In this document: piece by piece, positions 44,927 through 54,380 of the stretch | Layout of the letters: each line of letters starts with the position of its first letter | Numbering within the stretch: position 1 is the stretch's first letter | Source of the DNA: CAZOEL01 sp964578835 | GTDB taxonomy: Bacteria; Desulfobacterota; Syntrophobacteria; Syntrophobacterales; Syntrophobacteraceae | Length of the DNA: 64,000 bases | Reading direction: 5' to 3' | Assembly (NCBI GenBank): GCA_964578835.1 | Contig: CAZOEL010000027.1 | Coordinates: 1-64,000 of the forward strand | Made by a program: the position numbers and the translations under genes | Notes under the pieces: model-generated | Database searches by the model: none | Told to the model about the DNA's origin: nothing | The model's input: the letters and a program-made list of their open reading frames with translations, nothing else

Positions 44927-46141
44927 TTATGGCAACGCCTCCAAATGCGCCTTTATTTGAGTCACTCTGGAATCCCACGTATTCTGCTTGGCAATAGCAC
45001 GCCTTTCCTCTTCAACTCTCCATTCACCATCTGCCTGGAGGATCTTTTCCACTGCTGCAACCCATTCTCCAGGAGTTGTAGCTATCTCGATTATTTCTGA
45101 AAATTCCAGGACCTCCGCAAGTCTGGTAGAGACGACCGGCTTGCCAATAGCCAAAGCTTCATGCAGTTTCAAGGGATATATTTTAGAATACCATCCTTCA
45201 GGATCATTTCGATACGCCATGAGACTTACGTCGATATGCATATAGTAATCTGGAAGCTCTTCAGGGAACTTTCTACCGAGAAAATGTACATTCGCAAGTT
45301 TTTCCAGTTTCTTTAAGCTTATAGACATACTGATCGCATCAACAATAGGACCAACCAATACAATATTCCATTGTGGGCGGAGTTTAGCTATTTCAAATAG
45401 AAGCTCGAAGTCGACCTTTTTGTTCATGCGACCGATATAAGCCAGCCGAGGCCGGGATATAGCTTCAAGGTCCTTGGGGCAGGGATTCTTTACAAACCTT
45501 GCTCTTTCGTACATTTCATAGTCTACGGCATTGGGGAGGAAGACAACTTCCCTTCCCGACTCCCTCTCTCTCTCTTTTGCCGTACTCCTTGAGCTACAAA
45601 AGACCAGATCCGCCTTGGCTAGAAGCTTTTTTTCCCATCGTGCAATATCTTTTGGCTGATTGGGCATTAGTCTATAATCGTCATAGATATGGTATACGAC
45701 AGCACGTTCTCTATAACGGCCGACTTCTTCGTAAAAAAAAGGATGCCAAACATAAAGAATCGGTGGCCGTGGATCAAACCGGGATAAGATGAAAAGCCTA
45801 TGTAAAGCTCGAGCACTGGCTAAAAGCCTTTCAAGAGCTGGCTTTCCGTAAATCCTTGGCAGCCAGTAAGGATTTCGGTAAGTAAAAATCCCTGGCATCG
45901 CCTCAATTACCCGTTGATCATGGGCTTCTCCCTGCCCTCTGCCTAGTGGGGGCATAGAATGAAGCACCAAGTGATCCAGCGCTAGCCGTGAAAGTATCTG
46001 TTCACGGTTCATGCGTTCCCCATTCTCAAGGAATTGGGCGAAGTCGAAGCTAAGAATGGGACCCCACTTCCGTTTACTAGGATACGCATCGTACTGATGT
46101 GCTTGTTTATGGCTCACAGATTGCCCACCAATTGTCCTCAA
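44927..46141 (-). CDS. Glycosyltransferase (TuaH/GT4-like)
   Basis: A 404-residue GT-B transferase: ILYVWHPFFYEEVGRYRERA, VYHIYDDYRLMPNQP, VFCSSRSTAKERERESGREV, FLPNAVDYEMYERA, then RLAYIGRMNKKVDFELLFEI and PLKLHEALAIGKPVVSTRLA, the donor-site region. It resembles TuaH-like transferases. The longest frame begins with TTG at 46141, eight bases after the preceding stop; the true start may be slightly downstream (for example GTG at 46117). Confidence 0.8.
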   Translation of the reverse strand: MRTIGGQSVSHKQAHQYDAYPSKRKWGPILSFDFAQFLENGERMNREQILSRLALDHLVLHSMPPLGRGQGEAHDQRVIEAMPGIFTYRNPYWLPRIYGKPALERLLASARALHRLFILSRFDPRPPILYVWHPFFYEEVGRYRERAVVYHIYDDYRLMPNQPKDIARWEKKLLAKADLVFCSSRSTAKERERESGREVVFLPNAVDYEMYERARFVKNPCPKDLEAISRPRLAYIGRMNKKVDFELLFEIAKLRPQWNIVLVGPIVDAISMSISLKKLEKLANVHFLGRKFPEELPDYYMHIDVSLMAYRNDPEGWYSKIYPLKLHEALAIGKPVVSTRLAEVLEFSEIIEIATTPGEWVAAVEKILQADGEWRVEEERRAIAKQNTWDSRVTQIKAHLEALP

Positions 46142-46149
46142 GGACCAAA

Positions 46150-47730
46150 TTATCGGTCTGCCAAATAGATATCTTCCAGTATCCCATACCGAAAGGTCTT
46201 TCTATATCGGCTCAATTCTCCGCTTCCTGGAGCGTTCGGCAAATCTTTGTCTGTAAATGTATAGCCAAGGCCTAAGAGAAACTTTTTCTTGACCGATATT
46301 AGACATTCTATAGCTTCCATTGAATCTCTCACTTTTCGTGAAAAAATCTGCCGACTAAGGATCAAATCCTCTAATGTCAGGGTATCATAATCCTTTCCGG
46401 GAATGAGCCCATCAGGATAATGTTGCGCATATACAAGGTCGCCATTTTCAGCAATCCAACGCTCTTTTATTGATGCAATACCTCGAATGATAGCGCATGC
46501 TACTCGCCAGGCTTCTTGAGCTAAGTCTCTAGCTGCATCTGTGAGACCAATATGCGCCAGAAAGTTAGCAAGATTGAGGTTATGATTTAACGATGCATGC
46601 GGTTTAGCCCAAAATGTCTCATGATAGTAATCAGGGATCAAATACCCTTTTCCGGTCGGGAAGTGCCACCCCCCATGTACTAGAGCAATGATTTTACTCA
46701 CGTAGCACCGAGCAGCCGCAACCGCTTGCTCACAACATTCACGGCGTCCCCACCGATAAAGCATCCATGCGGCGTTTGTAGACCGCCTGTCATCAAGCCT
46801 ACCCGGACATTCACCAAAGGCTTTATGCATAGGCCAAGAGATATCATCACTTGCCCACCAACCATCATCTTTCTGCGTCTCTATGAGGAGTTGCACTAAA
46901 AGGCTATACAGCGGGCGTCCAATTGTATACCCAATACCTTCCAAAGTCTCATACTCGGCTCCAAAATCTGAGAAAAGAGAATGAAAGCTCGGGTTTCGAA
47001 AAATGGAAGCCTGAGATCTTTTCCAGCAGTTGGTAAAGGCCCATGTGCCTTCCCAACCTAAAAGACGGATATTTTGAGTGTGCAGCCCCTTGCATACTTC
47101 TCGGAGCATTAACGGACGGTCAACCATATCGGAACGCGTTCGAGGCACTAACAAGATGGTACCCTCAACATATTCGGCACCGTTCCCGTTAATCTTGACG
47201 TAGAGATGCTCACGATGGAATGAAGCTAGCCAAACAGGGAAAACAAGCTCTCGGATGCCATCTGAAAGATCCTTCCAACCAAAAGGGGTAAAAATCACGA
47301 GGTAGTAATCGAGGGAAGGGACCACCCATGGCTCCAGCCCATTTGCAAGCTGCTGTTTAAGCCATTGAGGTAATATCCAAGTAGTACCAGGCAAGGAAGA
47401 CGAATAAATTCGTCTTACAGGTATGGGTAGCTGCACACCATCACTATGGCACAGTCGCGAATAAAACATCGCGGCTTTTGCTCTAATTAGCCCTGAGTAC
47501 CCAATTTTAGGCGCACTCCTAAAGGAATCGAAAGGAAGATCGACTTGAAGGCATTTGTCTCCATAGTCAGCGCGGAAACAGAGCTTATATTGGATTGCGA
47601 TGGCTTCCCCGCTTAGCTGCAAAGTTCTTGTTCGGTCAGCTTGATCACCATCACTGCGCGGCGATTTATTCAAAGAGCATTCCGAAAATGTCGCATGCGT
47701 GTTCAGTACATGCACATCTAAGTTTAACAT
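46150..47730 (-). CDS. Large toroid-like protein of unknown function
   Basis: A 526-residue protein without signal peptide. The C-terminal half has repeated helix-turn motifs with Trp/Gly (QKDDGWWASDD, NAAWMLYRWGRREC, HGGWHFPTGKGYLIPDYYHE, SLNHNLNLANFLAHIG) like an (alpha/alpha) toroid. It is the second such protein without recognisable motifs in this locus, next to a GT and a methyltransferase. I could not assign it to a family; a sugar-modifying enzyme such as C5-epimerase or lyase is plausible. First gene after the IS on the minus strand. Confidence 0.6.
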   Translation of the reverse strand: MLNLDVHVLNTHATFSECSLNKSPRSDGDQADRTRTLQLSGEAIAIQYKLCFRADYGDKCLQVDLPFDSFRSAPKIGYSGLIRAKAAMFYSRLCHSDGVQLPIPVRRIYSSSLPGTTWILPQWLKQQLANGLEPWVVPSLDYYLVIFTPFGWKDLSDGIRELVFPVWLASFHREHLYVKINGNGAEYVEGTILLVPRTRSDMVDRPLMLREVCKGLHTQNIRLLGWEGTWAFTNCWKRSQASIFRNPSFHSLFSDFGAEYETLEGIGYTIGRPLYSLLVQLLIETQKDDGWWASDDISWPMHKAFGECPGRLDDRRSTNAAWMLYRWGRRECCEQAVAAARCYVSKIIALVHGGWHFPTGKGYLIPDYYHETFWAKPHASLNHNLNLANFLAHIGLTDAARDLAQEAWRVACAIIRGIASIKERWIAENGDLVYAQHYPDGLIPGKDYDTLTLEDLILSRQIFSRKVRDSMEAIECLISVKKKFLLGLGYTFTDKDLPNAPGSGELSRYRKTFRYGILEDIYLADR

Positions 47731-48110
47731 TCGGTGGTATGCCTCTTCTCTGATAGTTCAACCATTTTGTGTAAAATCTCGATCCCTCAAGTTTATTCCA
47801 AATTGGTAATTCTTTGCTCACCTTTCACTACCGGACACTTGTTGAGGCCACGGAATTTTCTCCTATGGCATTGAATTTATGAGATAATTCATACTAAAGC
47901 AAAAAAAGGACCCGGAGTGGAGGCCTCAAAGATATGGAAATGCCCTTTCTTTGCAAATATCTCTTTTGGTCATCCTTACTGCCAGAGAATTGGATTGACC
48001 TATTTAACTATCTGATTTCAGACACAAAAGGTATATGGCAGTAAAGCTCACCTTTCCGAAAAAATTTAGCCTTCAATGTAATTCGATTTTTGGGAGCGGT
48101 TAAAATGAGC
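47731..48110. other. Intergenic region before the IS element
   Basis: About 380 bases with no coding frame I can support. It should contain a promoter for the 47730 to 43011 genes if the IS cut the operon; none is recognisable. Confidence 0.4.
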
Positions 48111-49734
48111 TCGACAGTCATAAATTCTGACAGGGTAGCTGCAATAGATTAATAAGTTTTTAGAATCTCCTTAATGAAAAACATTCAAAGGAGATTCATA
48201 TGCTTCCTTACATCCATGTAGCATTGCTTTCTCTTCGCAGCAGTTTCTCTCGAACCGCAACCTGGTTGCTGTGTTGTCTGATTGTGCTTGGGTTTCTTGG
48301 CGCTGAGCATGTAATCGGCATCTCTTCTTTCTGTCGCTTCTGGGGACTTGGAGAGAGCGGCTACCACGCCCTTCTACATTTCTTTCGTTCTGAGGCGTGG
48401 AGCTTTGGCATGCTTTCCATGCAGTGGACCACATTTGTTCTTTCCCAAAATGTAGCGGTCACCATCGAAGGACGAACAGTCCTTCTTGGAGACCACACTC
48501 TTGCCGCCAAGGATGGTCGCAAGATGCCCGGCGTCGTCACTTTGCACCAGGAGTCTGAGACTCAAACCAAGAAATCCTACTTCCGTGGACACTGCTGGGG
48601 AGCAATAGGGTTGTTGATAGGCTCTTTTACAGCGCCATTTTGTTTGCCTCTGGCTTTGCGCATTCATCAGGGCTTCACTCATATTGGATTGAGCTCGCAG
48701 GATTCCAAAGACACTCTGGCAGATAGGATAGTTCAAATGGCTCTTGAGTTTGCCCTCATTCATGATCGTCCCTCTGTTTTGATCCTGGATGCATACTTTC
48801 CTTGCGCAAAGGTCTTCAACCTGGCGGCATCGGTATGGTCCATTGCGATAAAACAACCTCTTCTCACTCTGATCATCAAGGCCAAAAGCAACTGTGTGGC
48901 CTATCACGAGCCTCCTGAGCATAGAGGACCGGGAAGACCTCGAAAGTATGGAGAAAAGGTAAACTTGATGGAATACTTCGATCATCCCGAGAAGTTTTCG
49001 AAGGCGACATGCCGGATCTACGGGAAAGTCGAAGAAGTTTCCATCATGGCGGTGAATCTTTTATGGGAGCCAACGGATTGTCTCATTCGCTTTGTTCTCG
49101 CCATTAGCTCTCGTGGTCCCATCGTGTTGATGTGCTCCGAGTTGAGCCAGAACCCGGTTCACGCTCTTGAGCTTTACTGCTCGAGGATCCGAATCGAGAT
49201 CATGTTCGACATGCTCAAAAACTTGGTCTTCGCTTTCTCTTACCACTTCTGGTCGAAGCATATGCCCAGACATTCCCGCAGGCCAAAGAAAAACAAAAGC
49301 CTCAACCCCCCCTCTTCACACGCTGTTCCCGTTGTATATCGCTGCTGGGATGCATACGAGCGTTTCGTATTGCTTGGCTCCATCTCCTTGGGGCTCCTCC
49401 AATTGCTTGCAATCAAATTCTCCGACTCGGTTTGGAGCCAATTTGGCTCCTTCATGCGCACCCAATCCCGGCTGCTTCCCTCCGAGAGAACTGTCAAGCA
49501 TGTGGTAGCCGGTTTGATCCTCAAGGATTTTCGTCCTTTCGCAGCCCATGCGATATTGAGAGAAATTGGCAAGCGTTTTCTCATTAAGAAGCCGCCTCCT
49601 GAGGACACTTCATCAGCAATTGAGCCGGAGCCTCAGAGTGCGTTGGGATAATCTCTTTGAACTAACCATTCTGCTTTCCAAAAGCATGGGAGCCAATTTG
49701 TCCTCCTAACTTGAAGAAACTTGTGACTGTCGAG
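48111..49734 (+). mobile_element. IS4-like insertion sequence with 8-bp target duplication
   Basis: About 1624 bp with 14-bp terminal inverted repeats, CTCGACAGTCATAA at 48111-48124 and TTGTGACTGTCGAG at 49721-49734 (one mismatch). Target duplication AAAATGAG flanks it at 48103-48110 and 49735-49742. One intact transposase gene inside. It lies between the Wzx gene and the 47730 gene in the polysaccharide locus, so it may break the operon or supply outward transcription. Confidence 0.92.
48200..49651 (+). CDS. IS4-like DDE transposase
   Basis: A 483-residue transposase. The Y-(2)-R-(3)-E-(6)-K signature reads YCSRIRIEIMFDMLK; candidate catalytic Asp residues are in LLGDHTLAAKDGRKMPG and SVLILDAYFP. 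Length and the single frame indicate an intact element. AAGGAG precedes the ATG. It is distinct in sequence from the transposase at 8629-10068, so the two insertions are independent. Confidence 0.93.
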   Translation: MLPYIHVALLSLRSSFSRTATWLLCCLIVLGFLGAEHVIGISSFCRFWGLGESGYHALLHFFRSEAWSFGMLSMQWTTFVLSQNVAVTIEGRTVLLGDHTLAAKDGRKMPGVVTLHQESETQTKKSYFRGHCWGAIGLLIGSFTAPFCLPLALRIHQGFTHIGLSSQDSKDTLADRIVQMALEFALIHDRPSVLILDAYFPCAKVFNLAASVWSIAIKQPLLTLIIKAKSNCVAYHEPPEHRGPGRPRKYGEKVNLMEYFDHPEKFSKATCRIYGKVEEVSIMAVNLLWEPTDCLIRFVLAISSRGPIVLMCSELSQNPVHALELYCSRIRIEIMFDMLKNLVFAFSYHFWSKHMPRHSRRPKKNKSLNPPSSHAVPVVYRCWDAYERFVLLGSISLGLLQLLAIKFSDSVWSQFGSFMRTQSRLLPSERTVKHVVAGLILKDFRPFAAHAILREIGKRFLIKKPPPEDTSSAIEPEPQSALG

Positions 49735-49882
49735 AAAATGAGGAGAGTATAGCAGTGCCCTCTCTCCCGGACGATTCCATATGCTTAGCTCTACGTCTGA
49801 ACTCATTGCTAAGCTTACATCATGATGTTTCACGAAATTTTCAAAATTTCGCGCAACGTTTAAGATCTCTGCTTTGGGAAAC

Positions 49883-51370
49883 TTAGATCTCTAGGGTAGA
49901 TCGCCTTAACACATTATTACCTACAAATCGAATAATACTTTGACAGACCTGTGGATGAATTAGCCAGACACAAACAATATACATTAGCGCTCCAGCACTC
50001 ATTTGCAGTGCAAGTGATGATATTGCATTCAAATTGAATCGATCACATACGGGGCGAATGACCCCCCAAATAAATAAGGCCATTGCAACTGACGGTAAGG
50101 CGCTAGACTGCATAGCCGCCAGTGTATTCTTTATTGGAATCTGGATAAGCATTTTAAGAATGACTACTGAAGAGACGAACAAACCTATGTTTGCGACAGC
50201 ATATGCCAAACTGACACCGACTATACCCCAGGGGATCCCTACAAAAAACGAAAATGTAATGAGCAAACACGAAAAGGATTGGAACCAGAACATCAGCTTT
50301 GAGTAGCCCCTAGCCATTATCATGGTCGAACCCGGGATCATAAGGCACTGCACAAAGCCCACGGCAGCAAGAATCTGTACGATTGGTATAGCGTCCGCCC
50401 ACTGCACTCCGTATGCCACGGGTACAAAGATGTCGGCAATCAAAGCCAGGCCAGCCATAACAGGAGCAACAGCTAACGAGACATATATCATTACTGAAGT
50501 ATACGTGAAAATCAGCTCTCTATTATCATCCTGCGCTTGTGCAAATGAGGAAAACAGAACATCCTTTATTGGGTATGCTATATTTTCCACTGGAATCATC
50601 ATGAGATTGTATGAGAGATTATATACTCCCAAAGGAAACGGCCCCAGTAACTTTCCTATAACAGCTTTATCTATATTCCTAGATCCATAGTTAAAGACAT
50701 TAGCTAAGAATATCCAAGAACTAAACGAGAACATCTCAACAAAAGCCTGTTTTGAAAATCTCAACTGCGGCTTTTCTAAAGAAAATGACCAATATATTGG
50801 GGCAGAAAAAGTTGTCCCAGCTAGTCCACCGACGAGCAGCGCCCAGGGGCCTGCCCCATTCAATGCCAAGATCAAGCAAGTGACATGATTGACTACTGCC
50901 CCAACAGAATCAATCACATTAATTGTCCGAAAACGCATCGCTCTCCTCAAGAGCGCCTGTGGGACTGTGATTAGAGGTCCAACCAAATACCCTAAGCCAG
51001 CGATACGGATCAACCACAAGAGGGAAGGTTCGACAAAGAATCTGGCCACTAAGGGTGACAAGGCCCAACAAAATAAAAACAGAGCGATTCCTAACAAGCC
51101 ATTGAGCGTGAAAGCGGTATCAATGTGCGCACGTAATAGGTTTCTCCGTTGTACAAGTGACGCAGTCAGGCCTGTATTTAGAAAAACTGTCAACAAACCG
51201 CGAAAAACCATCACCATGGCTACGAGTCCGAAGTCCTTGGGTGAGAGTAGCCGAGCTAAAATAATTGTAACAGCAAATTGCACAAGTTGAAGAGTGATCC
51301 GTGTTGATACCGTCCCCATAGAACTTTTGGCGATTTGGGCCAATTGTTTCTCAGCGCTTGTTTTTTTCAA
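49883..51370 (-). CDS. Wzx-type polysaccharide flippase (MOP superfamily)
   Basis: A 495-residue membrane protein with 12-14 helices, in the Polysacc_synt family. It has FAVTIILARLLSPKDFGLVA near the N-terminus, the classic start of Wzx/RfbX exporters, and repeated pairs of helices throughout. It flips undecaprenyl-linked repeat units across the inner membrane. A TTG start at 51370 is preferred because GGAGAAAGGA lies just before it and it follows the preceding stop by 20 bases; a longer frame would overlap that gene by 58 bases. Confidence 0.88.
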   Translation of the reverse strand: MKKTSAEKQLAQIAKSSMGTVSTRITLQLVQFAVTIILARLLSPKDFGLVAMVMVFRGLLTVFLNTGLTASLVQRRNLLRAHIDTAFTLNGLLGIALFLFCWALSPLVARFFVEPSLLWLIRIAGLGYLVGPLITVPQALLRRAMRFRTINVIDSVGAVVNHVTCLILALNGAGPWALLVGGLAGTTFSAPIYWSFSLEKPQLRFSKQAFVEMFSFSSWIFLANVFNYGSRNIDKAVIGKLLGPFPLGVYNLSYNLMMIPVENIAYPIKDVLFSSFAQAQDDNRELIFTYTSVMIYVSLAVAPVMAGLALIADIFVPVAYGVQWADAIPIVQILAAVGFVQCLMIPGSTMIMARGYSKLMFWFQSFSCLLITFSFFVGIPWGIVGVSLAYAVANIGLFVSSVVILKMLIQIPIKNTLAAMQSSALPSVAMALFIWGVIRPVCDRFNLNAISSLALQMSAGALMYIVCVWLIHPQVCQSIIRFVGNNVLRRSTLEI

Positions 51371-51390
51371 ATGGTCCTTTCTCCTAGATT

Positions 51391-51972
51391 CTAACGAACT
51401 GAGCCTTCTTTGGTGTTTTCGCAGTTCTGGGCTTGCCCCATTAGGCATTTAAGTTTGCGCATTGTCTCCCGGTAGGCTACATTATTTGGATCTATCTCTA
51501 TGGCTCTCGACATCATTTTGGCAGCAGAATCATACAGATTATGGCTCATCAAAAACATACCGTAGTCCATGTATAGGTGGGGCAAATTAAATACGCGAAT
51601 GGCATTAGCGTACATACTATTAACCTGCATGACTCTCTCATTTCTTATGATAGAGAGCATCGCCAAACCACGTAATGAACAGGTAGTTTGAAAAATTTTC
51701 GTTTTTATCTTTCCCTGCGTATTGTGTTGAACCTCATATTCCCACTCAGTGTATGCCTCATCATACTTGTTAGACCAAAATGCATTGAAGCCCCTTGCCA
51801 GATGATCCGTCCATACTTCTCCCGCATTGGGATTATAGGTTCCATATGGGCGAGGCCACACCTTTAACGCATCGTTTGAGACGGCGTGGACTAAATGGCA
51901 AAATCCACAGACCATTATCAAAACAATGCATACTTCTAACGCTGATTTACAAGCTATCCCTCTTAGACGCAT
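51391..51972 (-). CDS. Secreted TPR-like hypothetical protein
   Basis: A 193-residue protein with a signal peptide (residues 1-30, ending LVHA-V) and helical repeats of tetratricopeptide type in the C-terminal half (YMDYGMFLMSHNLYDSAAKM, SRAIEIDPNNVAYRETMRKL). It may be a periplasmic scaffold for polysaccharide assembly; no closer family recognised. It sits between the flippase gene and the acetyltransferase gene. Confidence 0.7.
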   Translation of the reverse strand: MRLRGIACKSALEVCIVLIMVCGFCHLVHAVSNDALKVWPRPYGTYNPNAGEVWTDHLARGFNAFWSNKYDEAYTEWEYEVQHNTQGKIKTKIFQTTCSLRGLAMLSIIRNERVMQVNSMYANAIRVFNLPHLYMDYGMFLMSHNLYDSAAKMMSRAIEIDPNNVAYRETMRKLKCLMGQAQNCENTKEGSVR

Positions 51973-51984
51973 GGTATAAAATCC

Positions 51985-52824
51985 TCAACTGCCAGGATCA
52001 TGAAAAGGGGAGCAAAGGAGTGATTTTTTAGACACTGCAGCTACTGAGTCCTTACACAGTACCACACCTAGATACAACCTGCGCAGACGCTTGAAAAGCA
52101 TTACGTTTTTCTCTATCAATAGTCTCTCCAGTAGGTCTGATCGCCGTAAGGAACTTATGGCTTGATTTAATACACGGACAGGCACGGCTAGCATTCTTCC
52201 TTCGTAGTCCAAGGTAAAAGCTTGCCTAGACGTGGAGTTATAAAGCGGCTCACAAATCTTATCCTTGATTCTATCTTCCAAGTAATGCTCAAAAGTCATC
52301 ACATTGAACGGCACATCATAGAGAAGGATCTTCCCACCACACTCCACCATCTTGTCGAAAGGGCTTCCAAGCCCAAATGGCGACTCACACTTTTCATGGT
52401 TCTCAATCAGCCATGAAGTCTTGGGACCGCATGCTGCGACCGAGTGAGTTGGGTGAAGACTGCGCATTACACCCTTTCGCCTTCTAAATATCTCAGACGG
52501 GAGCCCCACCATCGAAACAGTTCGGCGCACATCAAAAACTTTCCCGAGCTTCAAATAATCGTCCATTGTCATCCCATGGAAAGGCATGCTCATCATACAC
52601 AAGGTTCCGTCCGGCCCCACTGAGTCAATAAACGCCTGAACCAATTCCTGAACGGAACCCCGGAACCCACTGTCCGGCCTCCAGCCTGCATGAACCATGA
52701 GAACATCGCCTGGCTTGACTCCAAGCTTGCGAATTGCTGATATGAGGTCATCCGGTCCAAAGGACCACACCGTTTTTAAGAGCAGACTCTTAATCCTGCG
52801 TTTTAAGGGTTTCATGCAAGACAT
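51985..52824 (-). CDS. AAC(3)-family N-acetyltransferase
   Basis: A 279-residue protein with the fold and motifs of aminoglycoside 3-N-acetyltransferase-like enzymes: GVKPGDVLMVHAGWRPDSG, GPDGTLCMMSMPFH, MRSLHPTHSVAACGP and PFGLGSPFDKM. In polysaccharide loci such proteins usually acetylate an amino sugar rather than an antibiotic. It lies next to the decarboxylase/ligase/ACP genes and may use an amine those make. Several starts are possible; ATG at 52824 is chosen over a TTG at 52836. Confidence 0.8.
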   Translation of the reverse strand: MSCMKPLKRRIKSLLLKTVWSFGPDDLISAIRKLGVKPGDVLMVHAGWRPDSGFRGSVQELVQAFIDSVGPDGTLCMMSMPFHGMTMDDYLKLGKVFDVRRTVSMVGLPSEIFRRRKGVMRSLHPTHSVAACGPKTSWLIENHEKCESPFGLGSPFDKMVECGGKILLYDVPFNVMTFEHYLEDRIKDKICEPLYNSTSRQAFTLDYEGRMLAVPVRVLNQAISSLRRSDLLERLLIEKNVMLFKRLRRLYLGVVLCKDSVAAVSKKSLLCSPFHDPGS

Positions 52825-52891
52825 CCGCACTGTCAATCAAGAGATCGTTTAATTGCAATAGCGCAAAACTCACCCGGCTGAGCCCTTTCGA

Positions 52892-52979
52892 ACCACGAAA
52901 GACACGAAAAGTATGATGAACAATTGAAAGAGAGGCATTCCGCTTTATGAAATTTCGTGCCTTTCGTGTTTTTCGTGGT
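52892..52979. repeat. Inverted ACGAAA-type repeat
   Basis: ACCACGAAAGACACGAAA (52892-52909) and TTTCGTGTTTTTCGTGGT (52962-52979) are inverse complements with one mismatch, around a 52-base loop that contains a further TTTCGTGCC. It fills the gap between the acetyltransferase and decarboxylase genes. Confidence 0.75.
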
Positions 52980-53053
52980 CTAAAGAAAAGGTGACTTTTG
53001 CGTTATTGCGTTTAATTCAATGTAGAAGTTGGTCTCATCCCAACCGGAACCAA

Positions 53054-54313
53054 TCAATCCAGCACTATCTCTTGGGGCGATGCATGCCCCAGAAAGGAAA
53101 GCGGGCTTGCCGTAAAACCGTAGGAGCCCGAGCAGAGTATCCCAATGATGTCGCCCTCGCAGAGTCTTGGCAAATCCGCTTTGGAGCCGAGCCGATCCAG
53201 CGGTGTGCATAGCGGACCGACAATGTTCACAACCTCCCGGGAAGGCTCATCAAGCTTTTCAGGCGCACAGATGGGAAAATTCCGTTTAATGACCTGTCCG
53301 AAGTTGCCAGATGCAGCGAGATTGTGGTGCATGCCGCCATCAACGACGAGGAATATCTCGCCTCGAGACTCCTTACGATACAAAACGCGACATATATAAA
53401 CACCACATTCTCCAACCAGATAGCGCCCACTCTCCACACAGAGTCTCACCCCATGCAGATGTTTTCTCCGTTCAGACAAAGAGCGGTTTAGCCCTCTTCC
53501 CACAGCTTCAATATCGAGCTCTTCGTCCCCTGAGTAGTAGGGAATGCCAAAGCCGCCTCCCAGGTTCAGAAGCTGAGGAGGTCTAGGACAGTATGGCAGA
53601 AATGAAAGCACAGCATCGAGAGAGCCCTCGAAAGCCTGTACGATAGAATCGGAGCGAAGATTTTGGGAGCCCGCAAAGATGTGGAATCCAACGAAGTCAA
53701 GATTGCGGCAATTGTGCAGTACTTTCATGGCCTCAGGGATGTGCTCCTGGTCAATTCCAAATGGCTTGGGGCCGCCTCCCATTTTCATACCGGCCCCACT
53801 GAGCTCATAGCCAGGATTGACTCTGAGGGAAATGCGAAGCTTACCATGCTCTTCTGCAGCTATTCGATCGGCAATCTCAATCTCAAGCACACTCTCCGCA
53901 TTGAGGCTCCCGATACCGGCCCTGCAGGCCTCGCGGATTTCATAGCGCCGTTTTCCAGGCCCTGCAAAGCCAATGTGAAAAGGATCAACTCCAGAACGCA
54001 GAGCTAAATGAAGCTCACCCACTGACGCAACATCGAACCCTGCCCCAATTTGCCTGAAGAACTCAAGCAGCCGCTGATGAGGGTTCGCTTTAACGGCATA
54101 ATGAATTTCGACGTCATCGGGTAGCGCAGCACGAAGCATTTCGTATTTTTTCCGCGCAACATTCAAATCGTACGCATAAAACGGAGTACCCACTTCGGCA
54201 GCTATTTCAGAGCAGGTGCGGGCCCCAATGATAAGGTTTCCATCACAGCGCCTGAAGTATTTCAGGGCCGAAGCAAGCGCCTTGTTCTGCATGCAAGCCT
54301 TGGGAGAGTCCAT
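53054..54313 (-). CDS. PLP-dependent decarboxylase, exosortase A-associated
   Basis: A 419-residue fold-type III decarboxylase. YAVKANPHQRLL holds the PLP lysine, HIFAGSQNLRSD and GGGFGIPYYS bind the phosphate, and CVESGRYLVGECG and CSGSYGFTASP finish the active site at the dimer interface. It decarboxylates an amino acid related to diaminopimelate, ornithine or lysine to give an amine. In exosortase A loci this family always comes with an AMP ligase and an ACP, as here (54381-56296), which suggests the amine or an acyl-amine becomes a polysaccharide substituent. Confidence 0.9.
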   Translation of the reverse strand: MDSPKACMQNKALASALKYFRRCDGNLIIGARTCSEIAAEVGTPFYAYDLNVARKKYEMLRAALPDDVEIHYAVKANPHQRLLEFFRQIGAGFDVASVGELHLALRSGVDPFHIGFAGPGKRRYEIREACRAGIGSLNAESVLEIEIADRIAAEEHGKLRISLRVNPGYELSGAGMKMGGGPKPFGIDQEHIPEAMKVLHNCRNLDFVGFHIFAGSQNLRSDSIVQAFEGSLDAVLSFLPYCPRPPQLLNLGGGFGIPYYSGDEELDIEAVGRGLNRSLSERRKHLHGVRLCVESGRYLVGECGVYICRVLYRKESRGEIFLVVDGGMHHNLAASGNFGQVIKRNFPICAPEKLDEPSREVVNIVGPLCTPLDRLGSKADLPRLCEGDIIGILCSGSYGFTASPLSFLGHASPQEIVLD

Positions 54314-54380
54314 TATTTGCGCTCAGGTGAAAGTATTTTACGACGGAAATCAACCATACAAGCGAAGTTTCTCAAGATTC

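Noticed and set aside
51985..52824. Aminoglycoside resistance gene
   Set aside because: The AAC(3)-type family is broad and the gene is embedded in a polysaccharide locus, so a resistance role is not supported.
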